DNA of 64,000 nt from JAYVJH01 sp043777595 (GCA_043777595.1 JAYWHT010000060.1:55368-119367), one strand, 5' to 3'; positions 53,567-61,428 are shown, numbered from the stretch's first letter. Translations and numbers: made by a program. The notes: generated from the letters alone by a model not told the origin.

Positions 53567-53734
53567 ATGAATAATACCACAAAACAAAAACATCGTAAAT
53601 CAACCGATGAAATGCAAGGTACTTTTCCGAATGTAGAAGCGGCCTCTGCCTACAAAACTGCACGTATGAACGAAATGCTCAAAAAAATCAAAAATATCGA
53701 GGTTCTCACAAATTCATCGTTTACAAAATCGTAA
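53567..53734 (+). CDS. small hypothetical protein, 55 residues
   Basis: The 380-base gap between hlyD and the exporter gene holds one small open frame on the opposite strand, MNNTTKQKHRKSTDEMQGTF and on to TSSFTKS-like ending. It is basic and hydrophilic, has no signal or membrane segment, and codon use is unremarkable. No homologue comes to mind. The position within a peptide export locus makes an immunity or regulatory role possible, but nothing in the sequence shows it. The rest of the gap holds nothing I can identify. Confidence 0.4.
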   Translation: MNNTTKQKHRKSTDEMQGTFPNVEAASAYKTARMNEMLKKIKNIEVLTNSSFTKS

Positions 53735-53782
53735 ATAGTCGAGTCTTCATTTTTTCATTTCTTTCATTACCTTCATTATTTT

Positions 53783-56302
53783 TCAATCCCCCAATTCCAA
53801 CTGGTTTTTGACTAATTCATAATATTTCCCTTGCCGCTGTACGAGTTCGGTATGTGTACCAATTTCTACGATTTTGCCCCGCTCCAACACCACAATCTGG
53901 TCGGCATTTTTGACAGTGCTGAGGCGGTGAGCCACTACGACTACTGTCTTTCGAATACGCTGCTGCCTACCGAAGGCTTCGCTTTGAGCGAAGCCTTCGG
54001 TTTCTGTCTTTCCCCTAAAAAATTCATTTAGATTATTGACAATCACCGCTTCGTTGCTGGCATCGAGCGAGCTGGTGGCTTCGTCAAAAAACAAATATTC
54101 TGGGTTTTTATAAACCGCCCTTGCTATCAGAATACGCTGTTTTTGGCCGCCGCTTATACCGTTGCCTTCTGCCCCTATTTTGGTATTGTAGCCAAGTGGC
54201 AGACTTTCAATAAATTCTTGAATATTGGCCACCCGTGCGGCATCAAACAACCGCTGCACGTCCACCGTTTCGTTGCCAATAGCTATATTATTGGCGATAC
54301 TGTCAGAAAATATAAAACCGTCTTGCATCACAGAGCCGCAGATGCTACGCCAATGACGAAGCCCAAGCCCCGCGCTGCCCAGCCCCCCAACCCCCGATGG
54401 GGGAGTTATTACTCCCCCATCGGGGGTTGGGCTATAAAATCTCAACAACAACTTCAAAAGGGTAGTTTTGCCGCTGCCGCTGCTGCCTACTATGGCCGTA
54501 ACTTTGCCTTGTGGTATGGTCAGGTTGATGTTGCGTAGCACAGGCTCATTGCCAGCACCTGGATAGGTAAAAGAGAGGTTGTGGATAACAAGTCCAAGCC
54601 CCCTAACCCCCAGAGGGGGAATAATAGTCCCCCCTCTGGGGGTTAGGGGGCTTTCATCTTCCAAACTATGCACTTCGTTTAGTCTTTCCAAACTTATTTT
54701 GGCATCTTGCCAGTGTTGGACAAACTGTATAAACTGCTCGATGGGACTGTTCAACTGACCAATGATATACTGCAAGGCCATCATGCCGCCCAGCGTCATA
54801 CTGCCATTGATGACGGCCGTAGCAGCCCAAAAACTAATAAAAATATTTTTAGATTCGTTGATAAACACCGCACCAGCTTGCTGAAACTGCCCCACGGCCA
54901 AGCTACTCATGTTGAGCTTAAACGAGCGCACCTGTAAGTTTTCCCATTGCCAGCGTTTGAGATGCTCGGCGTTATTTAACTTAATGTCTTGAATACCCTG
55001 AATGAGTTGTATGAGCGAACTTTGGTTTTGGGAAGCCAGCGCAAACCGCTTGTGGTCTAACTGCCGCCGATAACGCAAAAACAACATAACCCAAGCCGTA
55101 TAAAGCACGCTGGCAAGCACAAAAATACCAAAAATGGTAAGGCTATACTGTGCCAAGACAACACTAAAAATGACTAAATTGAACAACGAAAAAAGTGTAT
55201 TGAGCGATGTCCCCGTCAGAAACTGCTCGATGCGGTCGTGGTCGCCGATGCGCTGCAAGATGTCGCCTGTTTGTTTGCTATCAAAAAACGAAATGGGTAG
55301 CCGTAGCAACTTAGCCAAAAACTCTGACAGTATGGCCAGATTGATGCGGGTGCTGATGTGTAGCAATATCCAAGACCTGATAAACTCGACCGACATACGC
55401 CCCACAAACAATACCAACTGCGCCACCAACACGAGCGTAATGAAATTGAGGTTACGGGTTTGTATGCCAGTGTCCACCACCGACTGTGTCAAAAACGGCA
55501 ACACCAACTGCAAAATCGACCCCACCAGAAGCCCTAAAAATAGTTGGACGATGAGGGGTTTGTATTGGAAAAGTAAAGAAAACAGCCAAGCCCCCCGCCC
55601 CCCGAAGGGGGAAGCCCCACCCCCGACCCCTCCCCGATGGGTTGGGGAGAAAAGAAAGCCCCCTTCGGGGCGGTCCGCCGAAGGGGTTAGGGGGCTTCTT
55701 TCCAACAACAACGCTACTCCTACTTTTTGGCCGAGGTCGTCGGTGGTGCTGGCCCAGCGGCTCTCAAACTCAGCGGCGGTGTAGGTTATCATGCCAGCGG
55801 CAGGGTCGGCAATGAGAAGAGTGGCCCCCAATCCAAGCCCCCTAACCCGCGCGGCGTACCGTCCCGAAGGGGGAATAGTTTTATCGCTAAATCTATCGAT
55901 GTCGCTATTTTGAATATCCTCTTTTTGAGTATTTGGGCTATTTTTGCCTCCCCAAATAGCCCCTAAATTTTGAAATGGATTAAAACGACTCCCCCATCGG
56001 GGGCGGGGGGGGCTGGATTTGACGACCACCACAAAATGATTTTGCCCCCAATGCACTATACAAGGCAGAGGTGCGTCTTCGATGAGTTTTTGTATTGTTA
56101 CTTTTACGCCCAACGTTCTAAAACCGATACGCTCGGCGGCCTGCGCTATGCCCAGCAGGTTTACGCCATCTTTACCTATCTCGCACAGTTCCCGTAGCTG
56201 TGCTGTGCTATACTCGCTCCCGTAATACTTGGCCACCATACGCAAGCAGGTAGGGCCGCAGTCCATTGAGTCGAGTTGCTTGTAGTGGGGGAATTTCTTC
56301 AT
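53783..56302 (-). CDS. peptidase-containing ABC exporter (C39 family) with in-frame repeat insertions
   Basis: The exporter removes double-glycine leaders and exports the peptide. The C39 domain has MDCGPTCLRMV (Cys15), HWGQNHFVVVV (His about 84-90) and IADPAAG (Asp). Membrane segments lie at about 245-500; the ATPase has Walker A VGSSGSGKTT, signature ISGGQKQR, Walker B FFDEATSSLD and H-loop VVVAHRLS. At 839 residues it is about 110-130 longer than relatives. The excess consists of low-complexity stretches encoded by palindromic repeats, including one between the His and Asp of the peptidase triad and one in the ATPase after Walker A. Confidence 0.93.
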   Translation of the reverse strand: MKKFPHYKQLDSMDCGPTCLRMVAKYYGSEYSTAQLRELCEIGKDGVNLLGIAQAAERIGFRTLGVKVTIQKLIEDAPLPCIVHWGQNHFVVVVKSSPPRPRWGSRFNPFQNLGAIWGGKNSPNTQKEDIQNSDIDRFSDKTIPPSGRYAARVRGLGLGATLLIADPAAGMITYTAAEFESRWASTTDDLGQKVGVALLLERSPLTPSADRPEGGFLFSPTHRGGVGGGASPFGGRGAWLFSLLFQYKPLIVQLFLGLLVGSILQLVLPFLTQSVVDTGIQTRNLNFITLVLVAQLVLFVGRMSVEFIRSWILLHISTRINLAILSEFLAKLLRLPISFFDSKQTGDILQRIGDHDRIEQFLTGTSLNTLFSLFNLVIFSVVLAQYSLTIFGIFVLASVLYTAWVMLFLRYRRQLDHKRFALASQNQSSLIQLIQGIQDIKLNNAEHLKRWQWENLQVRSFKLNMSSLAVGQFQQAGAVFINESKNIFISFWAATAVINGSMTLGGMMALQYIIGQLNSPIEQFIQFVQHWQDAKISLERLNEVHSLEDESPLTPRGGTIIPPLGVRGLGLVIHNLSFTYPGAGNEPVLRNINLTIPQGKVTAIVGSSGSGKTTLLKLLLRFYSPTPDGGVITPPSGVGGLGSAGLGLRHWRSICGSVMQDGFIFSDSIANNIAIGNETVDVQRLFDAARVANIQEFIESLPLGYNTKIGAEGNGISGGQKQRILIARAVYKNPEYLFFDEATSSLDASNEAVIVNNLNEFFRGKTETEGFAQSEAFGRQQRIRKTVVVVAHRLSTVKNADQIVVLERGKIVEIGTHTELVQRQGKYYELVKNQLELGD
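53970..54002. repeat. in-frame palindromic element 1 (type A)
   Basis: Arms ACCGAAGGCTTCGC and GCGAAGCCTTCGGT surround TTTGA. It is nearly the same as the element at 4955-4987. In the exporter it encodes TEGFAQSEAFG (residues about 767-778), just before the conserved VVVVAHRLS segment. Confidence 0.85.
54381..54433. repeat. in-frame palindromic element 2 (GC-rich type)
   Basis: AGCCCCCCAACCCCCGATGG and its near-perfect complement form a 53-base palindrome. It encodes SPTPDGGVITPPSGVGGLG (residues about 624-641), where normal exporters have the short ligand loop after Walker A, followed by the conserved LRHWRS. Confidence 0.85.
54597..54652. repeat. in-frame palindromic element 3 (GC-rich type)
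   Basis: AGCCCCCTAACCCCCAGAGG pairs with CCTCTGGGGGTTAGGGGGCT around GGGAATAATAGTCCCC. It encodes SPLTPRGGTIIPPLGVRGLG (residues about 551-569) at the boundary between membrane domain and ATPase, just before the conserved FTYPG strand. Confidence 0.9.
55587..55696. repeat. in-frame compound palindromic element 4
   Basis: About 110 bases combine two or three element halves: AGCCCCCCGCCCCCCGAAGG at one end and CCGAAGGGGTTAGGGGGCTT at the other, with a CCCCTTCGGGG-type inner palindrome. It encodes residues about 203-239 (SPLTPSADRPEGG to GGVGGGASPFGG), between the peptidase domain and the first membrane segment. Confidence 0.8.
55833..55880. repeat. in-frame palindromic element 5 (partial)
   Basis: AAGCCCCCTAACCCGCGCGG followed by CCCGAAGGGGGAATAG is an imperfect copy of the GC-rich element. 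It encodes IPPSGRYAARVRGLGLG (residues about 141-157), directly before the conserved TLLIADP strand of the peptidase. Confidence 0.75.
55932..56013. repeat. in-frame palindromic elements 6 (two small hairpins)
   Basis: GGGCTATTT (55935-55943) pairs with AAATAGCCC (55953-55961), and CCCCCATCGGGGGCGGGGGG (55992 onward) is another element half. Together they encode residues about 97-123 (SSPPRPRWGSRF, LGAIWGGK). They sit between the catalytic His and Asp of the C39 domain. Confidence 0.7.
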
Positions 56303-56406
56303 AGAACTATCTTTTTACCACCATGAGTAGGCACGTTGGGACGCACCGGGCCGACGATTCGGGCCATGCTGTCGAGTTGCTTGTAGTGGGGGAAGGGTTT
56401 AGGCAT
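56299..56406 (-). pseudogene. remnant of a second exporter N-terminus
   Basis: A 35-codon frame from ATG 56406 reads MPKPFPHYKQLDSMARIVGP and then RPNVPTHGG before stopping within the start codon of the real exporter. The stretch KPFPHYKQLDSM duplicates the exporter's own KKFPHYKQLDSM, so a partial duplication of the 5' end, with the Cys region replaced by unrelated sequence, preceded the current gene. It may also be translated as a leader; its stop overlaps the exporter's ATG (ATGA). Confidence 0.6.
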
Positions 56407-56412
56407 GAAGTT

Positions 56413-57744
56413 TTATTTTATGAACCTCTCTATCTTTTCAATAGCATCAAGCCCAACCTCCCTGAAAACTATTTTTCCATTTTTGTCTATGAGTATTACG
56501 GTTGGATAATCAGTAACATTGAAGCTATTCACAAAACCAGTACTAAAGTTATTGTCTTTTTTCTTTTCTATTATATTTGTCCAATCTATTCCGAATTTTT
56601 TGATATAATCAAGTGCTTTACTTTGTCCTTCGGCATTGTATTCATAAGCAATGCTGATAGGCAAAATTTTATAGTACTCTTTTTTATTCAAAAACTGTTT
56701 TAGATGCGGAATACTTTTGATGCAAGGCGCACACCACGACCCCCAAAAATCTAACATCAGATACTTATTGTTGGCAAGCAATTGAGCACTATTGAGAGTA
56801 TCACCAGATATTGAAATATTTTTGATAACTGGCGGTATTCGATTACCTAATTGCCAGCCTACTGGATCTTTTTCAAAACCTAAATATTTTATGGTAACTG
56901 TATCGCCAAACATTGAGCAGGACTCTGCCATGAATTTATCACCATTTAATTCAAATGGGAATCCTTTGTCAATAAAACCAAATTTTTTAAAATCAAGACT
57001 ATCCCGCTGTATATTAGTTTTGAAAAAATTATAATTATTTTCGAAGCCGCCAGTATTTGCTATAACTATTTTAAAATTTTTGTTTTTAATTTTAAAAGTC
57101 CCTTCTTTATGGTCAAAACCAATTCCATAAACGGTGAGTTTCTGGATTAGTGTGTCGTTATATGAATAGGAATCATCGTAAGGTACTATTTTAAGCCATT
57201 TCACCCTATTGTGTATGGTATTATTCTTAAAAACCTCATAATTTACTTTATAAGCAGGGACAAGTGCAAGCGTAGAATCTCTGTGATATTCTTTCAATAT
57301 GTTATTCAAATCGTATTCCATAGCTACCTCATCTGAGAAATTATCATTATTATTAGTATCTATTATGATGATTTTTTTATTCCCCCTCAATCCGACTAAA
57401 ATAGTAACATAGCATTTAACATGATTTAGAGAGAGAGATAATGTGTCTTCTATGGTATTCCCTAATCGTTCGATTAGCCCTTTTTTATCTAAGTTCTTAT
57501 TTTGATATTTCCAATATAGATATTGTGAACGTTGAAAAATTATATGACCTATCTTATGGTTTTTCAAATTTGTTGGAATTCCTTTGTAATTCGCTATTGA
57601 ATCTTTCTGTAAAGTGTAGGGGATTGTATATATACCAACATTGTCAATACCAATAACAGTTTTTAAGGGAATCTGTATCACATTTTGTGAGTAACATAAT
57701 AAATTAGTAAAAAAAATAAGATAGAGAGTAGTTGAAGTTTTCAT
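56413..57744 (-). CDS. TlpA-type thioredoxin with a large N-terminal domain
   Basis: The 443-residue exported protein starts with a signal peptide (MKTSTTLYLIFFTNLLCYSQ). The C-terminal domain (about 320-443) is thioredoxin-like with FWGSWCAPCIKSIPHLK as the active site and cis-Pro segment TDYPTVILID. The N-terminal region (about 25-310) is beta-rich and unknown. In this locus it probably maintains or isomerises disulfides in the exported peptides. I chose ATG 57744 for the signal peptide. Confidence 0.8.
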   Translation of the reverse strand: MKTSTTLYLIFFTNLLCYSQNVIQIPLKTVIGIDNVGIYTIPYTLQKDSIANYKGIPTNLKNHKIGHIIFQRSQYLYWKYQNKNLDKKGLIERLGNTIEDTLSLSLNHVKCYVTILVGLRGNKKIIIIDTNNNDNFSDEVAMEYDLNNILKEYHRDSTLALVPAYKVNYEVFKNNTIHNRVKWLKIVPYDDSYSYNDTLIQKLTVYGIGFDHKEGTFKIKNKNFKIVIANTGGFENNYNFFKTNIQRDSLDFKKFGFIDKGFPFELNGDKFMAESCSMFGDTVTIKYLGFEKDPVGWQLGNRIPPVIKNISISGDTLNSAQLLANNKYLMLDFWGSWCAPCIKSIPHLKQFLNKKEYYKILPISIAYEYNAEGQSKALDYIKKFGIDWTNIIEKKKDNNFSTGFVNSFNVTDYPTVILIDKNGKIVFREVGLDAIEKIERFIK

Positions 57745-57821
57745 GATATAATCTTTGAGGGGTGATACGATGAAGTTTGTCAAATATAATTTAAACCGAT
57801 TGAGGTTTGCGTAAAGTTTGG

Positions 57822-57861
57822 GCGCTTTAAAATTTGATAAACATATCAAATTTTAAAGCGC
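57822..57861. terminator. strong hairpin between the peptide genes and the thioredoxin gene
   Basis: GCGCTTTAAAATTTGAT and ATCAAATTTTAAAGCGC form a perfect 17-bp stem around AAACAT. It has no T run on the minus strand. It may serve as an attenuator that lets the peptide messages exceed those of the downstream export genes. Confidence 0.7.
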
Positions 57862-57933
57862 TTTGATTTTTAGTGGATTTTTATAACTCATTGACTACCA
57901 ATAATTTTATAATTTCACTACCCCTCATATATG

Positions 57934-58164
57934 TCATGGTGCTATTACTGGGCAAGGCCTCCAATCAAAATCACCATTAGCTGTCGTACATTGGCAACCA
58001 CCATCATGAGACGTATCTCTTTGGTCGGTAGAAATGCAGCTTTTTCCTGAACACCTTACAGTACTTCCATCCAGACATTTAGCACTTGCACCACCACCAC
58101 CAATAATATACCGCTGCTCAATTTTACTGATAGAATACATTTTAAATTTTTGAAAATTGCTCAT
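57934..58164 (-). CDS. double-glycine leader peptide precursor 1, six cysteines
   Basis: The 76-residue precursor has an N-terminal leader MSNFQKFKMYSISKIEQRYI ending in IGGGG, fitting cleavage by the C39 peptidase after a GG pair. The core has six Cys in the order C-x7-C-S-G-x2-C-x13-C-Q-C-x11-C. The same spacing of the first five occurs in the next peptide. The role could be bacteriocin, signal or toxin; nothing in the sequence decides. It is followed by the strong hairpin. Confidence 0.8.
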   Translation of the reverse strand: MSNFQKFKMYSISKIEQRYIIGGGGASAKCLDGSTVRCSGKSCISTDQRDTSHDGGCQCTTANGDFDWRPCPVIAP

Positions 58165-58177
58165 AATAATATTATAT

Positions 58178-58402
58178 TTAAGGTTGATATGCTATCATAC
58201 AAAATTTTTCTCTACCATCACATTGACATTGCCCATCGGACGTAGCATTTGCATCGTCCGATGGGCAATTAGCACCACTACAAGTGATTGGTGGCCCATA
58301 GCGACATTCAGCAGTAGCATCTGCACGTCGCCCTCCAAAAACATTCTTCATTTGTTGTCGGGACAGAATGTTATCCCCAAAGTTCATTAACACTGTTTTC
58401 AT
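58178..58402 (-). CDS. double-glycine leader peptide precursor 2, six cysteines
   Basis: The 74-residue precursor has the leader MKTVLMNFGDNILSRQQMKN followed by VFGG, a classic double-glycine site. The core carries six Cys: C-x7-C-S-G-x2-C-x12-C-Q-C-x6-C, matching precursor 1 with different inter-Cys residues. I chose ATG 58402, since the upstream start adds a charged extension not seen in such leaders. It starts 51 bases after the VKOR gene and ends 13 bases before peptide 1. Confidence 0.8.
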   Translation of the reverse strand: MKTVLMNFGDNILSRQQMKNVFGGRRADATAECRYGPPITCSGANCPSDDANATSDGQCQCDGREKFCMIAYQP

Positions 58403-58453
58403 TTTGATTTGTTGTACAGAACGCTGCACCGTTTTGTTTAAAAGATGGGTTAT

Positions 58454-60082
58454 TTATTTTGATTCGGCCAAATCCACATTTAGGGTACTATATTTCAACA
58501 ACCGCCCTACATCGGCAATTTGGTAGGTTTGCAGTAAAGCAAAACCATTAACAAAAAACGTAGGTGTGGCTTCTATATTAGCTTGTTCGCACCAGCGTTT
58601 ATGCGCTGCCAACTGCTTATGAACTTGGTCGTTGATTTCTACTGGGTGTTGTATAGCCCAAGTGTCATAGTTTTTTACGGCTTGGGCGTACCAAGTTGTT
58701 AGAGCTTCTTTTTGGTCAATATTATTAAAGGCTAATAAATGCCTTGCTACCGGCCCTCGTTTGTCGTTGGGGTGGTTGGTGGCGGTAAAAACGATTTGGG
58801 CTTTGAGGTTGGTATTGTTTTCGAGTGTTTGTTCCAATTGCCTATGTGCGTGGCCACAAGGCCCACAATAGGGGTTTGTAACCATCACTATCGTATGTTC
58901 GGCATCTGGGTTTCCTAACGTAATTGGCTCTAAGCCAAGCGGCAGGGGTAGCATTGGTTGCTGCTGTTGTAGCAATGTTTCAAAAATGGCTGGGTCGTTT
59001 CTAAACTTCCGTAAGTCATGTTTGAGTTGGTCTGCCTGCTTGGCTTTTAGGAGTATGGGTTTAATGATGAGCCAAAGCAAAGGCGTAATTAAAAATGAAT
59101 AATTGAAAATGTAAAATTGTTCCTGAGTGACGTTTATATTGGTTTTGTCAAATATCCTCAATCCTATTAGCGCCTCTAACCACAAAATAGCTAAAACGCT
59201 TAGACACAGCGGACACCACTGTTTGGCCACTTGCCATTGGTAGTAAACAGACCAGAAAGTGTAAGGCAGAGCGAGTAAGTTTAGAGTTATGAGTGTTGAG
59301 TTATAAGTTGCTTTACTATTGACTAATACCAACAACCCACCCACAAAATAAAACAACCCTACCTCCGACCAACTGAGCCAAGAGGTGAGTTTGGCGGCGG
59401 GGCTGTTGAGAATGTTGTTACAGTCAGTTTTGTTGTTGAGTTTACAGAGCGAAGCTGTAAGGTCATTGGCTTGGCCAAATTGTACCGATAGTAACATAAC
59501 CGACAAGACAACGCCTATGGATTTGAGCAATACCCAAATCGAAACGGCCAATGTCGGGGCTTGCCACATTGCCCATACTATAAATAACACATAAGCCAAA
59601 CCTACCAACGGCCAGCGCAAGACCTCGACTAATTCACTTCGGCGGTTGGTTTTGTAATCAGCCTCACCCGACTGTTCGTTGGGTTCGGCAATAAAGGCCA
59701 CACCGTCCCATTCATTTAGAAAATCTTTGCGTGAGGTGCTGTATTTGCCGTTTTCATTGGCATAGATAAATTCAGATTCAGTAGTTTTTTGTACTAATAC
59801 AAACTCTCCACCATCGTTTTTGAGGTGGGCAATATAGGGCGATGGCAGCATTGCTAATTGTTCTGAATCTATCTGAATGGCGGCATTTTCTATTTTGAAG
59901 CCATCAAATACATCACTCAGGCTCAACAGACTTGGGTAGTCGGGGTGTTCTTCTAAAGTATTTTGTAGGGTTGTTTTGGTAAGTGCTACTTTCAAGGATT
60001 GTACATATTGCCTACCAACCCAAGCCAAGTTATCTTGCCTGGAATAAAATTTTTGGGTAATATGGCTAAAATTAAAAGGCAT
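58454..60082 (-). CDS. C39-like / VKOR / DsbA-like fusion protein
   Basis: Three domains are joined in 542 residues: a C39-like domain (about 1-145) that lacks the catalytic Cys, a vitamin K epoxide reductase domain with four or five membrane segments (about 160-340, with LCKLNNKTDC and WCPLC), and a DsbA/thioredoxin-like domain (about 375-542) with NPYCGPCGHAH and WCEQANIEATPTFFVNG. VKOR enzymes reoxidise DsbA-type thiol oxidases with quinone. The arrangement suggests disulfide formation in peptides held by the C39-like domain. I chose ATG 60082; the longer upstream reading lacks family support. Confidence 0.85.
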   Translation of the reverse strand: MPFNFSHITQKFYSRQDNLAWVGRQYVQSLKVALTKTTLQNTLEEHPDYPSLLSLSDVFDGFKIENAAIQIDSEQLAMLPSPYIAHLKNDGGEFVLVQKTTESEFIYANENGKYSTSRKDFLNEWDGVAFIAEPNEQSGEADYKTNRRSELVEVLRWPLVGLAYVLFIVWAMWQAPTLAVSIWVLLKSIGVVLSVMLLSVQFGQANDLTASLCKLNNKTDCNNILNSPAAKLTSWLSWSEVGLFYFVGGLLVLVNSKATYNSTLITLNLLALPYTFWSVYYQWQVAKQWCPLCLSVLAILWLEALIGLRIFDKTNINVTQEQFYIFNYSFLITPLLWLIIKPILLKAKQADQLKHDLRKFRNDPAIFETLLQQQQPMLPLPLGLEPITLGNPDAEHTIVMVTNPYCGPCGHAHRQLEQTLENNTNLKAQIVFTATNHPNDKRGPVARHLLAFNNIDQKEALTTWYAQAVKNYDTWAIQHPVEINDQVHKQLAAHKRWCEQANIEATPTFFVNGFALLQTYQIADVGRLLKYSTLNVDLAESK

Positions 60083-60246
60083 GGTAGCTATTTTTGGGCT
60101 AAGTCGTTTGACATTACAAAGAGATACAAAAAATGATGTTTGAGCAATTAAATTACTAATAATTTTTATTAAAAAAGTAATTATTTTTATCAATTTTCTA
60201 ATAAATTTACGTTTTAAGTAGATTAACAGACAAAACCCCTTCAAGT

Positions 60247-60666
60247 ATGACGATTTCAGAAAAGTTAATCAAGTATCGCACGGAGCTAAAAATGTCGCAG
60301 CAAGAGGTTGCAGACCGTATAGGTATATCTCAGGGTACTTATAATCATTGGGAGAGTGGTAAAGTTCGGCTCACGGTCGAGCATATTCCCAAGTTGGTCG
60401 AAATATTTGGCAAATCGCCCACAGAGTTTATTCCAGAGGGTACAGTCGTCAAAATAGCACACAATCAAGACAATAAAGACGGCTCTATCAATGCTTTTGA
60501 AGTGGTTGTAGATGCCCAAAAATTATATAAAGACTTTGAGGGTAGCAAAAACGAAATCATAGCCAGCCAACGAGAAACCATCATAGCCAAGGACGAAATA
60601 ATTGCTATTCAAAAAGCCACAATCACCGCCCAGCAAGCGCAAATAGAGGCGTTGGGGAGGGCGTAA
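60247..60666 (+). CDS. XRE-type regulator with a coiled-coil tail
   Basis: Residues about 1-65 form a Cro/C1-type helix-turn-helix (LIKYRTELKMSQQEVADRIG, YNHWESGKVRL). The rest is a coiled coil made of imperfect repeats of (I/E)IIAxQ(R/K)xT, ending in QQAQIEALGRA. It diverges from the export locus and may control it and/or the cassettes downstream. The last 42 bases of this gene recur four more times downstream, so the present 3' end may have been created by an insertion. Confidence 0.9.
   Translation: MTISEKLIKYRTELKMSQQEVADRIGISQGTYNHWESGKVRLTVEHIPKLVEIFGKSPTEFIPEGTVVKIAHNQDNKDGSINAFEVVVDAQKLYKDFEGSKNEIIASQRETIIAKDEIIAIQKATITAQQAQIEALGRA
60625..60666 (+). repeat. XRE-tail repeat, copy 1 (native)
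   Basis: The 42-base core begins with ACCGCCCAGCAAGCG and ends GGGGAGGGCGTAA. It encodes TAQQAQIEALGRA and the stop of the regulator. Copies at 61335, 62051, 62597 and a fuller one at 63381. Confidence 0.9.
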
Positions 60667-60701
60667 ATGTTTGTATATAAATTATTTCTATTCATTGTGT
60701 C

Positions 60702-61151
60702 ATGGAAAAACCAATATATGCTATCGAAAAGTCGTCAAAGGGGCTATGGTATGAATTTGAGAGTGTTAGCAATGATAGAACAATTAAGAAAGTTGTCTGT
60801 TATTACCCTTTCAAAGCAAACCCAGACCTCTTTGAGTTGTCGTTTGGTGATTTAGAAGATGATGGCACAATAAACGTTTTTGCTGTTAGTAATAACCGAG
60901 ATATGGCTCTCATTCTAAATACTGTCATAGGCACTTTGGATTTATTTTTTGAACTTTATCCTCAAAAATCTGTTCTTTTCACGGGAAGTTCTGAATCAAG
61001 AAACAGGTTGTATAGAGCTGCAATTTCAAAAGCCTTACAATCGTCATATTCTCAAAAATACCAAGTTTTAGGTATTGGTTATGATGACCAACCTGAATTT
61101 TTTGAGGAAAACAAAAATTATTTCGCCTTTCAAATCTCTTTAAAACTATGA
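60702..61151 (+). CDS. DUF6934 family protein
   Basis: The 149-residue protein is of a Bacteroidota family with an antiparallel sheet (GLWYEFESVSNDRTIKKVVCY) and a helix containing FTGSSESRNRLYRAAIS, similar to DUF6934. The GSSExRxxLYRxxI motif is the family landmark. These genes occur next to a small partner, suggesting a two-part, possibly toxin-antitoxin, module. It shares ATGA with the next gene. Confidence 0.7.
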   Translation: MEKPIYAIEKSSKGLWYEFESVSNDRTIKKVVCYYPFKANPDLFELSFGDLEDDGTINVFAVSNNRDMALILNTVIGTLDLFFELYPQKSVLFTGSSESRNRLYRAAISKALQSSYSQKYQVLGIGYDDQPEFFEENKNYFAFQISLKL

Positions 61152-61300
61152 AAAATAAACCCGTAGTAACTGTCAATCCATCGTTAGACGATAAATATAA
61201 GAATATCAAATTGAGTGCAGAACATCAAAAAAAGCACAACGATTTAATTGCTCTACTTGACCGTATGCAAGTCAATCAGCAAACTCAATCTACCATTTAA
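61148..61300 (+). CDS. small partner of the DUF6934 protein, 50 residues
   Basis: The open frame begins with MKNKPVVTVNPSLDDKYKNI and is hydrophilic and helical in its second half (AEHQKKHNDLIALLDRM). It starts within the stop of the DUF6934 gene (ATGA), which suggests co-translation. Short partners like this are commonly found with DUF6934. It lies just before the second repeat copy and is part of the same cassette. Confidence 0.6.
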   Translation: MKNKPVVTVNPSLDDKYKNIKLSAEHQKKHNDLIALLDRMQVNQQTQSTI

Positions 61301-61334
61301 TAGATTTACAGCCTTTGCCCAAGCCGCTACGATA

Positions 61335-61376
61335 GCCGCCCAACAAGCGCAAATAGAGGCGTTGGGGAGGGCGTAA
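61335..61376 (+). repeat. XRE-tail repeat, copy 2
   Basis: GCCGCCCAACAAGCGCAAAT and on to GGGGAGGGCGTAA differ from copy 1 by two or three bases. The reading frame upstream (AATIAAQQAQIEALGRA) is still open for several codons, so it is a coding remnant. Confidence 0.9.
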
Positions 61377-61380
61377 ATAT

Positions 61381-61411
61381 TTTGCTATTTGGTGCTTTAT
61401 TTGTACTTTTG
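61381..61411 (+). promoter_or_regulatory. candidate Bacteroidota promoter for the second cassette
   Basis: TTTG (61381-61384), 19 bases, then TACTTTTG (61404-61411) fit the -33 and -7 consensus with ideal spacing. It ends 18 bases before the antitoxin ATG. Confidence 0.6.
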
Positions 61412-61428
61412 GCAAAACTAAAATTGCG

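Noticed and set aside
55134..55784. 216-codon open frame on the plus strand
   Set aside because: It is the antisense of the exporter gene; its residues track the GC-rich repeats and show no domain.
60667..60855. 62-codon frame right after the XRE gene
   Set aside because: It overlaps the DUF6934 gene in another frame; the DUF6934 frame has family motifs and the better start.
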